Of a stretch of DNA of 64,000 nucleotides, positions 34,470-45,346 are shown piece after piece. This DNA is from Ceratothoa steindachneri. Its lineage: Eukaryota > Arthropoda > Malacostraca > Isopoda > Cymothoidae. Under the pieces are notes generated by a model. That model was not told where the DNA came from. It saw only the letters and a list, made by a program, of their open reading frames with translations, and made no database searches. The stretch covers positions 176,289,522 to 176,353,521 of the forward strand of contig OZ018327.1 of the NCBI GenBank assembly GCA_963969495.1. Direction: 5' to 3'. The first letter of the stretch is position 1. Each line of letters starts with the position of its first letter. The position numbers were made by a program, and so were the translations under genes.

Positions 34470-36525
34470 TTATCGACCTTAACTCCTCTCGCAATCCTGA
34501 TATACGAGTACTACTATAAGTACCAATCTATGATACAAGTGAAGCAGAGTTGGTCTACATACTTTACGAAATTTTTCATGCATAAAAGTTATCATTGTAG
34601 AGTTTGGTACGATTCCTTTCATGAAATACACATTCCTTTCCTTATAACTTTTTAACCAATTTGTATGAAATAAAACGGATATTATCAGAGGTAAATTAAA
34701 AAATAATTGTGCGCAATTTCGATGGAAATTTAATATTCTGAACTCAACTCTCAGTTATTCAACCAACATAAAATACAAAATCTTTTAGTAGCCTTTTGGA
34801 TACGGCGTTGGATTTTTAACTTCGAGATGGGAGTTCAATCCCAGTGACCGCTGAATTTGTCAAGCTGAACTTTAACCTTATGATGACTTATAAATAAACC
34901 TAGAATTACTAAAGTATAATTAATATCTTCTCTTGCATACACAGTAACATAAAATCGTCATGGAGAGATAGGTTGGTTGAGTAAAACATAAGAGAGCGAG
35001 ACAATGTTCTGCCGATGCTACTTTATTGGTCGGTGGCTTCTCTCTAGATGAGATACAGCCAATGTTAATATTATTACAAATCTAGCTCATCGTTCTGACT
35101 GGAAATTAACTTTTCAAAAACGAAAATAAAGAATTAAAGTTTACTGGTGATAGAGAACTTTGTACTTTATTAAATATTTCCTAACAACGCAGAAACAACT
35201 TTGTTTCTGACTCTTATTGGAAATACAAATAAAGAAAATAAAAGAAAATTAGTTGGGGGTGAGTAGGGAAGTTCAACAACATATTTCAAAGCTACATGTA
35301 TATATGCTAAAAACGCAAATTATAATAATATTCAATCAAAATGCTGATAATTTTCCCCTTTCAACCCATACTAGCGAAAATTGAGAAACAAAAACAAAAT
35401 ATACTTAGAACAAATTCGATATTATCGCCTCATTCCTTTTATCATCAATATTTTCAAACATTCCTGTTTATATATTTTCCACTAAAAATTGTTACCTTGT
35501 CTTAGCCAAATTCTTCCGTTTCTGAGTAATATGTAAGGATGAACAACCCTCAATCTGTGTCATATGCCAAGTCCTCTAAATGGCCCAACCGACGTGGTCG
35601 AGCTACCCATGCTGAAGGCACTGAATATGGCGAACGGGCGTTACCTGATAATGCCCATTAAATTACACTTAAATATCGCAGGGAATCTGCCCAACAAATA
35701 TTAGTTCTTGACTCGCTACGCCCTGAGCGTCCTTTCCAGGTGAAAAGGAAACACGGGGTGAAGGGGTTGGCATTTGTAAAATTCCTGTATTTTTACATGT
35801 TTGCGTCTTGTTTTGATTAGCAATTCTAACAGGGTCTGTATTTGGCGAATGTGCTCTGTGTCTATGTACATATGTGTATGTAAACTGGTTGGGTTTGTAC
35901 GAACATTTAGGTAGTGTTTGCGACTAAATTGAGCGGGTAATGTGTAGGGTGCTTTGGGGTAAAGGATGGAAAAGGGAGGTACCCATTTATCCTGTATTCG
36001 TGTGTGTTTGAATGACTACTTCTGTCACTTTCCTGACTACATGATGTCTATCATCCGAAAGTATTATTTGGAATGTTTGTCTAATTTTTATATGTTTATC
36101 TCCTTTTTTTCACAGGACACCGTTCATCTCTCTAATAATGCTTACTTTGAGATACTAACTAAAGATTTTTGTTCTAATTTTGTCTGACAATTCCAGAGTG
36201 AGTCGAGGCAAATGGAGAGGTAGTATAAAACTTGCGATAATTTTTAAGAAATCTTCAGATAAAAATAGTAGTATGAATATAAAGGGCTTAACTCCACTAG
36301 TTCATTTTAGTTTTATCTATCACAGTGGATACATGTACATACATTTATTGAGGGTACATCCATAGCTTATGTGCATATGTCAGACATCGAGGGTGAAAAG
36401 GTATCTTTCAGCATGGCTTTCTGTTATCAAGTTAAATTGTGGGCACTTCATCTTTTGAGAACTGCTAAAAGGTCTGCAAACTAAGATAGGCAATTGCTTA
36501 TCGTTTAGATTTCGGAATTGAAAGA
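34470..36525. other. Long stretch without supported genes
   Basis: A weakly tRNA-like piece (TTGGATACGGCGTTGG... GAGTTCAATCCCAG) lies at about 34,797-34,850. Otherwise AT-rich sequence with short unsupported frames. Confidence 0.45.
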
Positions 36526-36769
36526 TACAGGGTGATCCAAATGTTACTGCGCACCTAAAAAAAATTATTTCAGACTTTACTCCTGTCCTTTAGGCGGTTT
36601 TTAAAAATTAAATAAAAAGGATCCAAGCCTGTATTTATGCTAACGGGGGTCACTTTCAACATATAAATAAAAATATAATAAATTATAAAATATAATAAAA
36701 ATATAATAAAATATGATATATATAAAATAAAATAAAAATATAAGTGCAGTGACTTTTGATCACCCTGTA
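36526..36769. mobile_element. Small TIR element (MITE), TA target duplication
   Basis: CAGGGTGATCCAAATGTTAC starts at 36,528, and the minus strand from 36,767 reads CAGGGTGATCAAAAGTCACT. Both ends are flanked by TA (36,526-36,527 and 36,768-36,769). The 240-bp element has an AT-rich interior without coding sequence. TA duplication and CAGGGTG ends suggest a Tc1/mariner-mobilised MITE. Confidence 0.8.
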
Positions 36770-37270
36770 TAACATTTTTAACTATTAAATAATAAAAGTT
36801 TCTAACTTTAATGGGTTTTTTTAATATCATTAAAAGAAAGGCCTTGACGGTCATTATCTCTATGTCTAGAACTGTGGCCAAAGTCGACGATATTTAGACA
36901 CAAAGAATTCAGCCTATTGTGGCGAGTCCCACCTGCTGTAGTAAGCCTTTATTTCGATGCTTTCAGAAAAATAATGATAGCAGGAAAATGTATTAATAAA
37001 CAGCTTGTCGAATCCCCTAAAAGGCAGCCAATTAGAAGTTTACAATGACCTGCTGGCTATACTATTTGGACTTCAAGGTGTCTAGGAAGGTCTTGATACT
37101 ATTCTCTTTTTCCTGAGGTGCAATGAGTTAACCAAGTAAAGAGTGTGGTACTCATTCTCGTTATTTAGCAGCAAGGCTTTTTTGCAGATTCATTGATCAA
37201 TCGTCAATAATAAGGAGACAAACATTTATGTGTTAGACGATTTTCATTGCCTTAAAATATGTAGATTAGG
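36770..37270. other. No recognisable feature
   Basis: Nothing supported. Confidence 0.5.
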
Positions 37271-37535
37271 TCAGCAGTGGGCTTTGCTAACGGTAAAATC
37301 TATGATGATATCGTTGAAGTCTTTTCGTTTAGAGAAGTATGGGTTCATCTCATCATCTGCAATCCCCAAATTGTAATTTGCACACTTTAATCCAATAAGT
37401 TTCAGGGCTTAAGATTATATCACAAGAGCTCAGCAGTGGGCTTTGCTAACGGTAAAATCTATGATGATATCGTTGAAGTCTTTTCGTTTAGGGAAGTATG
37501 GGTTCATCTCATCATCTGCAATCCCCAAATTGTAA
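37271..37535 (+). repeat. 106-bp direct repeat with 53-bp spacer
   Basis: 37,271-37,376 and 37,430-37,535 are identical except for one substitution (AGAGAAG versus AGGGAAG), starting TCAGCAGTGGGCTTTGC and ending CCCCAAATTGTAA. Confidence 0.97.
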
Positions 37536-38097
37536 AATTAAAAGACAACGTTTTCCCCGCCCTTCTGCCTTCTACCTTGCTAGTCTTTTTTAAACGAGAG
37601 CTGCTCAGGTAGATGATAAACTAAGAAATCATGGCCATGTGTCACTGGAATAGTGAATAAATGAAGGGGCAAATACGTGCCAACAGGGACAATCTTCTGA
37701 GTAAGGCTTTTAGAATTTGCTACAATGTGGAATTAACAATCAATTTCTATGCTCTTAGATGGAGCAAACATCTGGGTTTCGTTATTCATTTCTTTATCAA
37801 CCTAAAAACGAACAGTATTAAATTGTGATTATGAAAAAATATACAGATATAAATGTATTGTTTCATGAATAATATGTTAAAAGTGTTTCAACGTTTTTTT
37901 ATGAATTTCTTTCAATACCATTTATAAAAAACATTAAAGTATGAACTTTTTAAAATTTAATAATTAAAGTTATAGTTTACAATCTCGCGATTCCCCCCTT
38001 CCCCCAAATTATCTTAACTTAAAGACCTGTTTGAAGGTCTCTGCTAGATATAATATGCCAAGAAATTGTCTTGATTGGCTGCAGCCCTACTTATAGC
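37536..38097. other. No recognisable feature
   Basis: AT-rich sequence up to the hAT target duplication. Confidence 0.5.
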
Positions 38098-41000
38098 CTC
38101 TAGATCCTAGATTCCCAAACTGGGGGCCATACAGCAAAATTGAGGGGGCCACAAGTTGAGGCTGTGTACAGATAAAATCCCAAGCCCCACCACACTAGAA
38201 CAGCAAGTCAGCAATTGGGCCAGCCAGAGGAACAGGTGCGTCTGTACTCGGTATACGTTTGAATAATGCCAGACGCATGAGTAATATGCCTCATTCTTTC
38301 TTTATTCCGTGTAATTCCATTTTTATATGTGATTTTGTGTTTTTGATAAAATAATTCATTGGGATGCATTACGATACCAAACAATTTTCACTCAATAACT
38401 TGCTTAATACTTCCTATGCTATGGTTTCTGTATGAGAACCTGGTCTTGAATCTTGAGTATCAACCAGTCCACAGTCCCACTTTAGAGGCCACAGTTAAAA
38501 AGCAAACACTTTGTGAGTGTGTGTGGCTCCCTCAAATAATCCGTTTGCGCCAATTTTAGTGTTATTGGGACTTAAGCCACCATCAATACCAATTTAATGG
38601 TAACTGAGCTTTGCATCATGAAGTGTATTAAGAAGAAGGGAAAAAATATATGTTGCATTTTTGCACAATCCATGAAATGTTTTTATTTTTTTGACAGTTT
38701 AATAACCTGAAATTTTATTTCCTTCCAACTTCTCATTGTTATGAACCACTTGAAAATGTTGTTTAAAAACGGTTTTACTCTTTTAGAAAATAAAAACATT
38801 AGGAAAGTTTACATAATAAAAAGCCACTAAGCTAGGGCCTATCGAGGTCATCTGCTTTTGAAAAAAAGTGATTGGTAAAGTAAGTTAATGAATGCTATTT
38901 TCTGGTCAAATAGCAATGTCAAATTAGCAAACACCTGCAATAATCTTCCCTCTCATAGGGTAGTCCACTGGAATACCAAAGACATTATGTTAAACATAAG
39001 AACAAAAATATAAATATAAACACAAATCAATTACAATAATCTTCCCTCCCATGGGTAGTCCACAACATACCAAATATTCATGTATTATGAAGCTTCATAT
39101 TTACCTTTTGTACTCATTATGAGTGATGTCATTTAGCTATAGTAGTATTTCTTTCCGCTTCAGACCCCTCTGTGATGGCTTCTAACAAGAAACAAAAATA
39201 CGATGACAGCTATCTGGATTTTGTATTTACAAGCATTAATGATAAAGGTGTAGTGAAGCCTCAGTGTGTGATTTGTCACAAAATACTCTCCGCTGAATCA
39301 CTGAGGCCTAGCAAGCTTAAATTACACCTGGTAACTACACATTTTCAACATGTTGGCAAGGATTGTTCTTTCTTTGGTCGACAGGAATTGAATATGAAGA
39401 GACAACGACTCGGTGCCAGCGGTTCCATTCACCAATAAAATGCTGCATTAGTGGAGGCATCATTTTTGGCATCCCTTGAAATAGCAAATAAAAATAAACC
39501 TCACACCATTGGGGAGGAGTCAATTTTGCCATGTGTCAAAACTACGGTCAAGCTTGTTTTGGGTGAGAAAAATGCTGAAAAGCTGAGTGCTATTTCCCTC
39601 TCAAATAATACAGTGCAACGCCGAATATCTCATGTCAGATGATATCAAAGAACAGGTGATACAGAAAGTTAAAGAAACTGAATTATACAGTATTCAACTC
39701 GACGAGTCTACCGACGTCCAGTCCTGCTCACAACTCATGCTTTTTGTTAGGTATGTTCATGGTGAGGTTATGAAGGAGGAATTCTTGTTTTGTGAAACTC
39801 TCGAGCAATCTACAAAAGGTGAAGATGTAATGCAGAAACTTTCAGAATTCTTTAGAGCAAATGGTCTCGACTGGGGCAATCTCTGTGGGGTATGCACAGA
39901 CGGGGCTCTATCCATGTTAGGTTCTAAGTCAGGTTTTGTTTCAAGAGTTATACAAAAATCACCATATACTATACCTCTCCTCTGCATGATCCACAGGCAA
40001 GCCTTGCTTCAAAACCCTTACCCTCAGAATTACAGAAACCCTGAATACCATTATAAAGACAGTTAACTTTATAAAAGGTAGTGCTCTTAACACACGCCTT
40101 TTCAAGAAACTCTGCCGTGATATGAATGCAGCTCATGAAATCCTCTTATTTCATACAGCAGTTCGCTGGCTATCCAAAGGAAATGTAGTTCACCCTGTAT
40201 TTGAGCTCAAAGAAGAGATCAGACTCTTCCTTGAGTACAGGAAAAGCAAGATTTGTTGTCAGCATGGTCTGTATATGGCTTCGAAATACAGCTAGCCTAC
40301 CTTGTTGACATATTTAAACAGTTCAACACACTCAACCTTGAACTCCAAAGGAAAGGAACTTTGATAATCGATTTTGTAAACAAAATTAAAGCTTTCATTC
40401 TTAAGATGGAGAATTAGAGGCGAAAAGTTGGAATGGGAAACTTGTCAATGCTGGAAATAGTGTCAGACATTGCAGAGGAGTGTGATACTGCTACAAAGAA
40501 CTTGATTGTTCAACATCATGAAGCCTTAGTGGATGAATTTAAAAGGTACTTCCCTAATATCCAAAGCTAAACCTCTTGGGTAGTAAGGTTCCCCTTCACT
40601 GCTCCAGTGACATGCATACCTGATGATAATGATGATGGCCAGACTGAACTGCTGACACTTCAGGAAGATACAGGAGCCAAAATGAAGTTTGAAGCAGAAT
40701 CTCTCACTGTATTTTGGTCATCAATGGCACCTTCATACCCAAACTTATGTAACTTAGCTTACCATCAACTACTACCCTTTGCATCAATTTATTCCTGTGA
40801 GGTTTCATTCTCTCAACTTTTGTATAGTAAATCAAAATATCGCAATAGACTTGATGTGAAGCATGACCTACGATGTACTTTGAATGAAACAAAGCCAAGA
40901 GTTAAGGTGCTGGTCGATGGCTTTCAACATCACCCTTCACATTGAGTTTAATTGGGGTTTGAACAAACAAACTTACACATGAAGCTTCTTGCTGGGAGAA

Positions 41001-41510
41001 GAGAAGGTGATGTTTCCAGTAAAGGTCTTGGTTTTGTTATTTATGACTCTCTATGATAAAATTTCGTTCAGAATTATTAAATTTGTGCGTAGAAAAACGA
41101 TAAGATTGCTTTTGATTACACTTTTTTATGCAGTGAAATTTATTTTTTCTACTTTTGTATATTGGAGAAAGGTTTTTGGAAATTATTAGTTTTAATTACA
41201 GGTAGGCCTATTCTCAAATTCTAAAAAATTATTTTATGTGCATCAAATTACTTCTTTAGTATCATTTTAATGTTTATTTGAGATTTGGCAAAAAGTAAAT
41301 TGCAAGTTTTCATGACTCAATATTTAATAAAAGAAAAAATTGTCCCCTACGCCATGGGGCTTGCTCCGGCTATTTAGACCTAGATAAATGAAGGGCTACA
41401 GACAGTCACTATTGTCACGAGATATGGATTGGGAAGGGGGTCCATGGATAAGGATCATATATGAAAAGTGAGTAAAGATCAGAAAAAGTTTGGGAACCAC
41501 TGCTCTAGAT
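38098..41510 (+). mobile_element. hAT element (ZBED/Charlie-like) with 8-bp target duplication
   Basis: The element spans 38,106-41,502. The duplication CTCTAGAT occurs at 38,098-38,105 and again at 41,503-41,510. The right end read on the minus strand is CAGTGGTTCCCAAACT, and the left end CCTAGATTCCCAAACT matches it at 12 of 16 positions. An 8-bp duplication of the form nTCTAGAn and CAGTGG ends are known for hAT elements of this type. It encodes a BED-finger transposase broken by mutations. A near-duplicate of about 35 bp (AATCTTCCCTCTCATAGGG) recurs 94 bp later around 38,940-39,065. Confidence 0.92.
39172..40945 (+). pseudogene. hAT transposase with BED zinc finger (SCAND3/ZBED5-like)
   Basis: The frame from 39,172 gives a BED finger CVICHKILSAESLRPSKLKL with H-x4-H following (about residues 33-60). 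An in-frame TAA at 39,436-39,438 interrupts it. The reading resumes with KTTVKLVLGEKNAEKL, and after a frame change near 39,635 with YSIQLDESTDVQSCSQLM (first catalytic aspartate), GVCTDGALSMLGSKSGF (second) and a CMIHRQAL block. Another frame change near 40,010 leads to LLFHTAVRWLSKGNVV. From 40,607 the dimerisation domain follows: YPNLCNLAYHQLLPFASIYS and SKSKYRNRLDV. All main blocks survive, but at least two stops and two frameshifts make it inactive. Confidence 0.88.
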
Positions 41511-42591
41511 AGACTCGAAAAAATGTATGAATCCACATAGGCAACTAGAACTAAACTTAACTGGTGGATTTAAAGCCTTTATATTTGTACTCTTTTTGAT
41601 AATCGGAAAGACACGTAGATTTTAAATATCATTATCCTCATCAAAGAAGCATAATTAAAAAAACAAAAAACAAATTTCGATAGTTTTTACAGATAATCAA
41701 TTACAAAATAAAAGTTTAAAAATGTGCACACCGTACGGAATAATGTGATACTCGACTTCTTATCCCATGACTATGAAGGGTAGGGGTAAAAAGAAAGACG
41801 AGGGGGGATGGCAGACAGAGTGCTCTTCCGCAATACCCTAGACGGAGCTGAAGAAATGTTGGAATTCTTGGAAATATTTGGGCAACTCACAAGAGCTATC
41901 TTTCATTGGAATTAATTGAAGAAATGGAGTTGACCTTGGACCAATATCTTCATGAGGGAGTAATTAATTGTCTGATTGACGCAGTTCTTTTCATGCTTTT
42001 CCAAAGGAGTATACTAATTAAATGGCTATAGTAAAGATGATTTATTTATCATCATAGATTTGTGCCTGATCATTTGGTGTAATAAATAGTCGGATGATGA
42101 AAAGACTTATTCTCTGGTCAATGGAATAATGCTTTTCGAGTGGTTAAATGACTACTTTATTAAAGATGCATTTGTTTGGTTATGCTGGTGGAAATTAAAT
42201 AGCTGTTATCCTCACAAAATTGAGTTTCTGGAAATTAACTTTCAGGATTGAAAAAATAATCTTTAGAAGATAAGGTAGAATAAGAAAATTCATTTTTTTG
42301 TTGCTGATTTGCGATTTTAGGAACGAAAAATCCTCCTTAGAGTGCAAGCTAGCAGGAGAATAGATGAACGAATATATTAACTTGGTCGATTTTATTGGAC
42401 TCTTTAACTTCCACATTTTGGCAACTTTAAAGGTTAAAAACTGATCTACTTTAAGATCTAACCAATCATTGTCATATTTTATCAGTTGTTACCGTTACCG
42501 AAGTTATTATTCTTTCTCACTTGCCTTTTTGTATATGATCCTCACCCCCAGTTTATTTGCTATTGAATACTAGAGTGATTTAAGGACCTAT
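41511..42591. other. No recognisable feature
   Basis: AT-rich sequence between two transposon insertions. Confidence 0.55.
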
Positions 42592-43030
42592 ATATCTGTG
42601 GAGAAATGGCTACATTAAGCCTCCTGGGGGAGTATAGGTACATTCAAGCCACCCTCCCTTCATGAGGAGAAGCGTGGGAAAGGTAGCCGGCGAAAATGCT
42701 TACCATGTGTGATCTCCTCGCCGCTGTGGGCAGTTGGAGCTAACATATGTTTGAAGGCGACCGCCTAAGGTCCTTAAACGACGCTCTAACGATCGTATTA
42801 CCTACGAGACCCATAAACCCGTGGTTAGGAAAAAAAAACGGTGCGAGTCAGAAGGCACGCCAAGTAGCGGTGCGGTTGCGAGCCTATAATTTGCGAGCTG
42901 ACTTGGGCACCCCAGTGCCACCTCAGGAATTATCGCTCTCTCCAGATGCTAACTCTCCATTCGCTCCCCCCCCCCCCTTTTGCATCTGTGGCCTGGTCAC
43001 TTTCCCCTTTAGATGGGGCGGCAATCCGCC

Positions 43031-43040
43031 TATATATAAG
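43031..43040 (+). promoter_or_regulatory. LTR TATA box
   Basis: TATATATAAG followed by CCCCGCAAAG, present at the same place in both LTRs (43,031 and 49,383). It is the likely Pol II promoter and marks the U3/R border. Confidence 0.7.
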
Positions 43041-43058
43041 CCCCGCAAAGAAAGAGAA

Positions 43059-43242
43059 GAGGATTATCAGAAGTCAATACGCTAGAGGTGGATTAGTTCG
43101 TGAAGATCGATCCATCGGCTAGACAAGAAGATTATTAGAAGTCGATTCGCCAGAAGAAAGATTAGTTCGTAAAGATCGATCCTTCAGCCATACAAGACTA
43201 TTTCCGTGAGAAACGATAGGATCAGATTGAGAAAATCGATCC
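43059..43242 (+). repeat. Tandem duplication in the LTR leader
   Basis: Copy 1 (43,059-43,126) and copy 2 (43,127-43,195) share GA(G/A)GATTAT(C/T)AGAAGTC and GATTAGTTCGT(G/A)AAG, ending ATCGATCC...ACAA. A third, partial copy with AAAATCGATCC follows to about 43,242. The same structure is in the 3' LTR. Confidence 0.85.
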
Positions 43243-44073
43243 CCCCCTTTCAGGGCCGTATTAACCTAATTAGTCAAGTTTTATATCGGTGCCATACCGA
43301 AGAAGCCTTTTTCGTCTGCAAAGAAGCCCGACTGAAGAAAAGCAAAGCCGCTCACACTCGAGTGATTCTCACATCTCAAGCACCGTAAGAGTGAGAGGAG
43401 AAGAACCCTGCCCCAACGAGCTCCCGTTCTTTAATTACGTTGAAGAATCATCCTCCGGCCCAGGCGACAAGCAACCCCTCCTCGAAAATTTCAACCAGCG
43501 GCCACACCGCTTCAAAGCGAGAGATAAGTCCTCCAGCGACATCCGACAATCCCTAATACCTACCTGTAAGTTAACAATAACATTTATATCTCTATTGCGA
43601 TAGTAGAAGTTTAGTACGTCCCACGTTTTAAAGGAAAGTAGAAACCATTATTCTTGAACCTAGGTCATATGTGTTGGTAGATGACAGTACATTAATTTAA
43701 TGTTTTATGCTAAACAAATAGGGTCGTGATAAAAATACTAATTGGCAATTGGTTTGTTTATTGGAAGCCTACTTGTTTATGTTTTGTCATTGAAAAATCT
43801 TTGAGGCCAAATATAGAAATGCTTTTACTGTTGGTTTGTAATATTTAATTTAAAATACATGTTTATTTTTGGTAGATTCTGGTTTTTCCTCTTATCCTTA
43901 TGTGTTTAAAAATAGCTCTTCCTTAAGGACTAAACCACTAAAATAGCACTCTTAGAACAAAGCCTACTTCATCATAGAAGTAACTCACGCCCCTTAAAGC
44001 ATACCGCTACTAAAAGGGTGTCAAAGCGTAGAGTGATCAAAGCCAAGGGTCATTCTACGACATATTATAAAAG

Positions 44074-44083
44074 TGGTGTCAGG
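44074..44083 (+). promoter_or_regulatory. Primer binding site matching tRNA-Leu
   Basis: TGGTGTCAGG lies 11 nt after the 5' LTR and is complementary to the 3' end of metazoan tRNA-Leu of the CAG/AAG type (...CCTGACA plus CCA). The match stops after 10 nt. Confidence 0.6.
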
Positions 44084-44286
44084 TCTAGAGGTTTTATATT
44101 AGAAAGAACCCAGCAGTGTCTATTTTAAGGAAGAGCTAACACATAAAAGGAACACCAGGAATAATAGAATATTTGACGAGTGGGAAATTGGTAAAGTTAG
44201 AGGGGGATACCATCTAAAGGTAATTGTTAGGCCAAGTGGTAAGTTTCGGTGGTGGAATAGGTAAGGCTTGATTAAAAACAAGGTAG

Positions 44287-45171
44287 ATGACTGACATAAG
44301 CGCGATGGCATTGTTTGACCTTTATCGGAAGCGAGGTCAAAGCCTCGGACTGGAAGGAACCGATCTGAGTTCGTTTATTCAGGAGGAAGAGAGAAACGAA
44401 AGAGAAGAAAGAAGAGAAAAGATGAAAATGGAAGCAGAAAAGACGAAAATGGAAGCTGATGAAAGAGAGAAGATAAGGGCACACGAAAGAGCTCTTAGTA
44501 AAGACCAGTTAGAGGTGCAGTCAGTGTCATCTAGAACAGGAGTGTCACCAGCGGCCAGCATAAAACTCCCGGAGTACAAGGACGAAGAAGATTTATGCTC
44601 ATATCTCTCCCATTTTGAGAAAATATTTGAAGTCAATAATTGGGACCTAGAAGAAGATGGGGTCGCCAGACTGTTACCGCTACTCAATCGTAGGATGAGA
44701 GAGATATTCGTATCTTTACCCTCAGAAGCGACTGTGGACTATTCCACTCTCAAAGCCGAACTTCTCTCAGCAACAAACCTAAACCCGGAAGAATATAGGA
44801 TGAAGTTCAGGCAGTCTCGTATAAGACCTGGACAAACATACAAACATTTTGGCTTTGCGCTTCGTCGAAGCCTACAGTTTTGGATGGAGTCAGAAGGGGT
44901 AGAGAACGAAGTCGCTGCGGTCGTCGACTTCATGCTTAGAGATCAGTTACTAAGTACACTACCCCAGGAAATCCGTGCATTCGTTAAGGACCGAAAAGCT
45001 TCTACCTTCAACGAGTGCCTGGACGAGGCTGACCTCCACGCGGTAAATCATCGGTTATATCCTAGGGAGTACAAGAAAGAGAAGGCTCCCTCCTCAAAGA
45101 AAAATGGGCCGCCACCCAGGCCTTTACAGAAGAAGCCCTTTAAGTTCTCAGCGGCAAAAAGGAACTTATAA
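44287..45171 (+). CDS. gag: Gag of the Gmr1-type element (capsid part)
   Basis: An open frame of 294 codons starts 225 bp after the LTR. Residues about 30-75 form a highly charged E/K/R coiled coil. From about 95 a capsid-like region follows, with IKLPEYKDEEDLCSYLSHFE, RMREIFVSLP, RIRPGQTYKHFGFAL and FVKDRKASTFNECLDEADLH, as in retrotransposon Gag proteins of arthropods. The C-terminal tail is basic and ends at TAA without a zinc knuckle. The knuckle lies just beyond in the +1 frame (45,104-45,313), so either an A-run near 45,155 has gained a base or a +1 shift is used. A zinc knuckle is expected within Gag, which favours mutation. Confidence 0.85.
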   Translation: MTDISAMALFDLYRKRGQSLGLEGTDLSSFIQEEERNEREERREKMKMEAEKTKMEADEREKIRAHERALSKDQLEVQSVSSRTGVSPAASIKLPEYKDEEDLCSYLSHFEKIFEVNNWDLEEDGVARLLPLLNRRMREIFVSLPSEATVDYSTLKAELLSATNLNPEEYRMKFRQSRIRPGQTYKHFGFALRRSLQFWMESEGVENEVAAVVDFMLRDQLLSTLPQEIRAFVKDRKASTFNECLDEADLHAVNHRLYPREYKKEKAPSSKKNGPPPRPLQKKPFKFSAAKRNL

Positions 45172-45313
45172 ACCAAATTTTGGAGGAGAAAAAAATCAAA
45201 AAGAAGTTAGGATTCCACAAGGATTATACCCTAATACCGGCACGTATCCCAGGAAGCCCGTCACTTGTTATACCTGCGGGATAATAGGTCACCTGAGTTT
45301 CCAGTGCCCATAG
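45104..45313 (+). pseudogene. Gag C-terminus with CCHC zinc knuckle, out of frame with gag
   Basis: In frame with pol, this segment reads GTYKPNFGGEKNQKE and then CYTCGIIGHLSFQC, a canonical C-x2-C-x4-H-x4-C nucleic-acid-binding knuckle of retroelement nucleocapsids. It ends with TAG at 45,311-45,313, after which the same frame continues into protease without another stop. This is either a readthrough-type gag-pol border or a nonsense mutation. The part that is meaningful protein probably begins near 45,150; upstream of that the gag frame is the real one. Confidence 0.75.
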
Positions 45314-45346
45314 AACTCCCGACTGAGGGAGACCTCGAGACAACAG

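Larger units (their letters stand above)
42597..44062 (+). repeat. 5' LTR
   Basis: Starts TGTGGAGAAATGG and ends CATTCTACGACA. It contains a C-run near 42,967, a TATA box, and an imperfect 68-69 bp tandem duplication downstream of it. Open frames inside are shared by both LTRs but show no protein motif, so they are treated as non-coding. Confidence 0.95.

Noticed and set aside
34797..34860. tRNA-Lys-like sequence
   Set aside because: A TTCAATCCC piece resembles a T-arm, but the stems do not pair and the A-box is poor.
37271..37535. CRISPR array
   Set aside because: Only two long repeats with one spacer in a eukaryotic context; this is a simple direct duplication.
42747..43603. Open frames inside the LTR, repeated at 49,098-49,955
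   Set aside because: They lie in LTRs and are conserved only because the LTRs are near-identical. No domain is visible and they overlap the promoter and leader.
44379..44687. Minus-strand hydrophobic frame in the gag region
   Set aside because: It is the complement of the charged coiled-coil part of gag and has no independent support.
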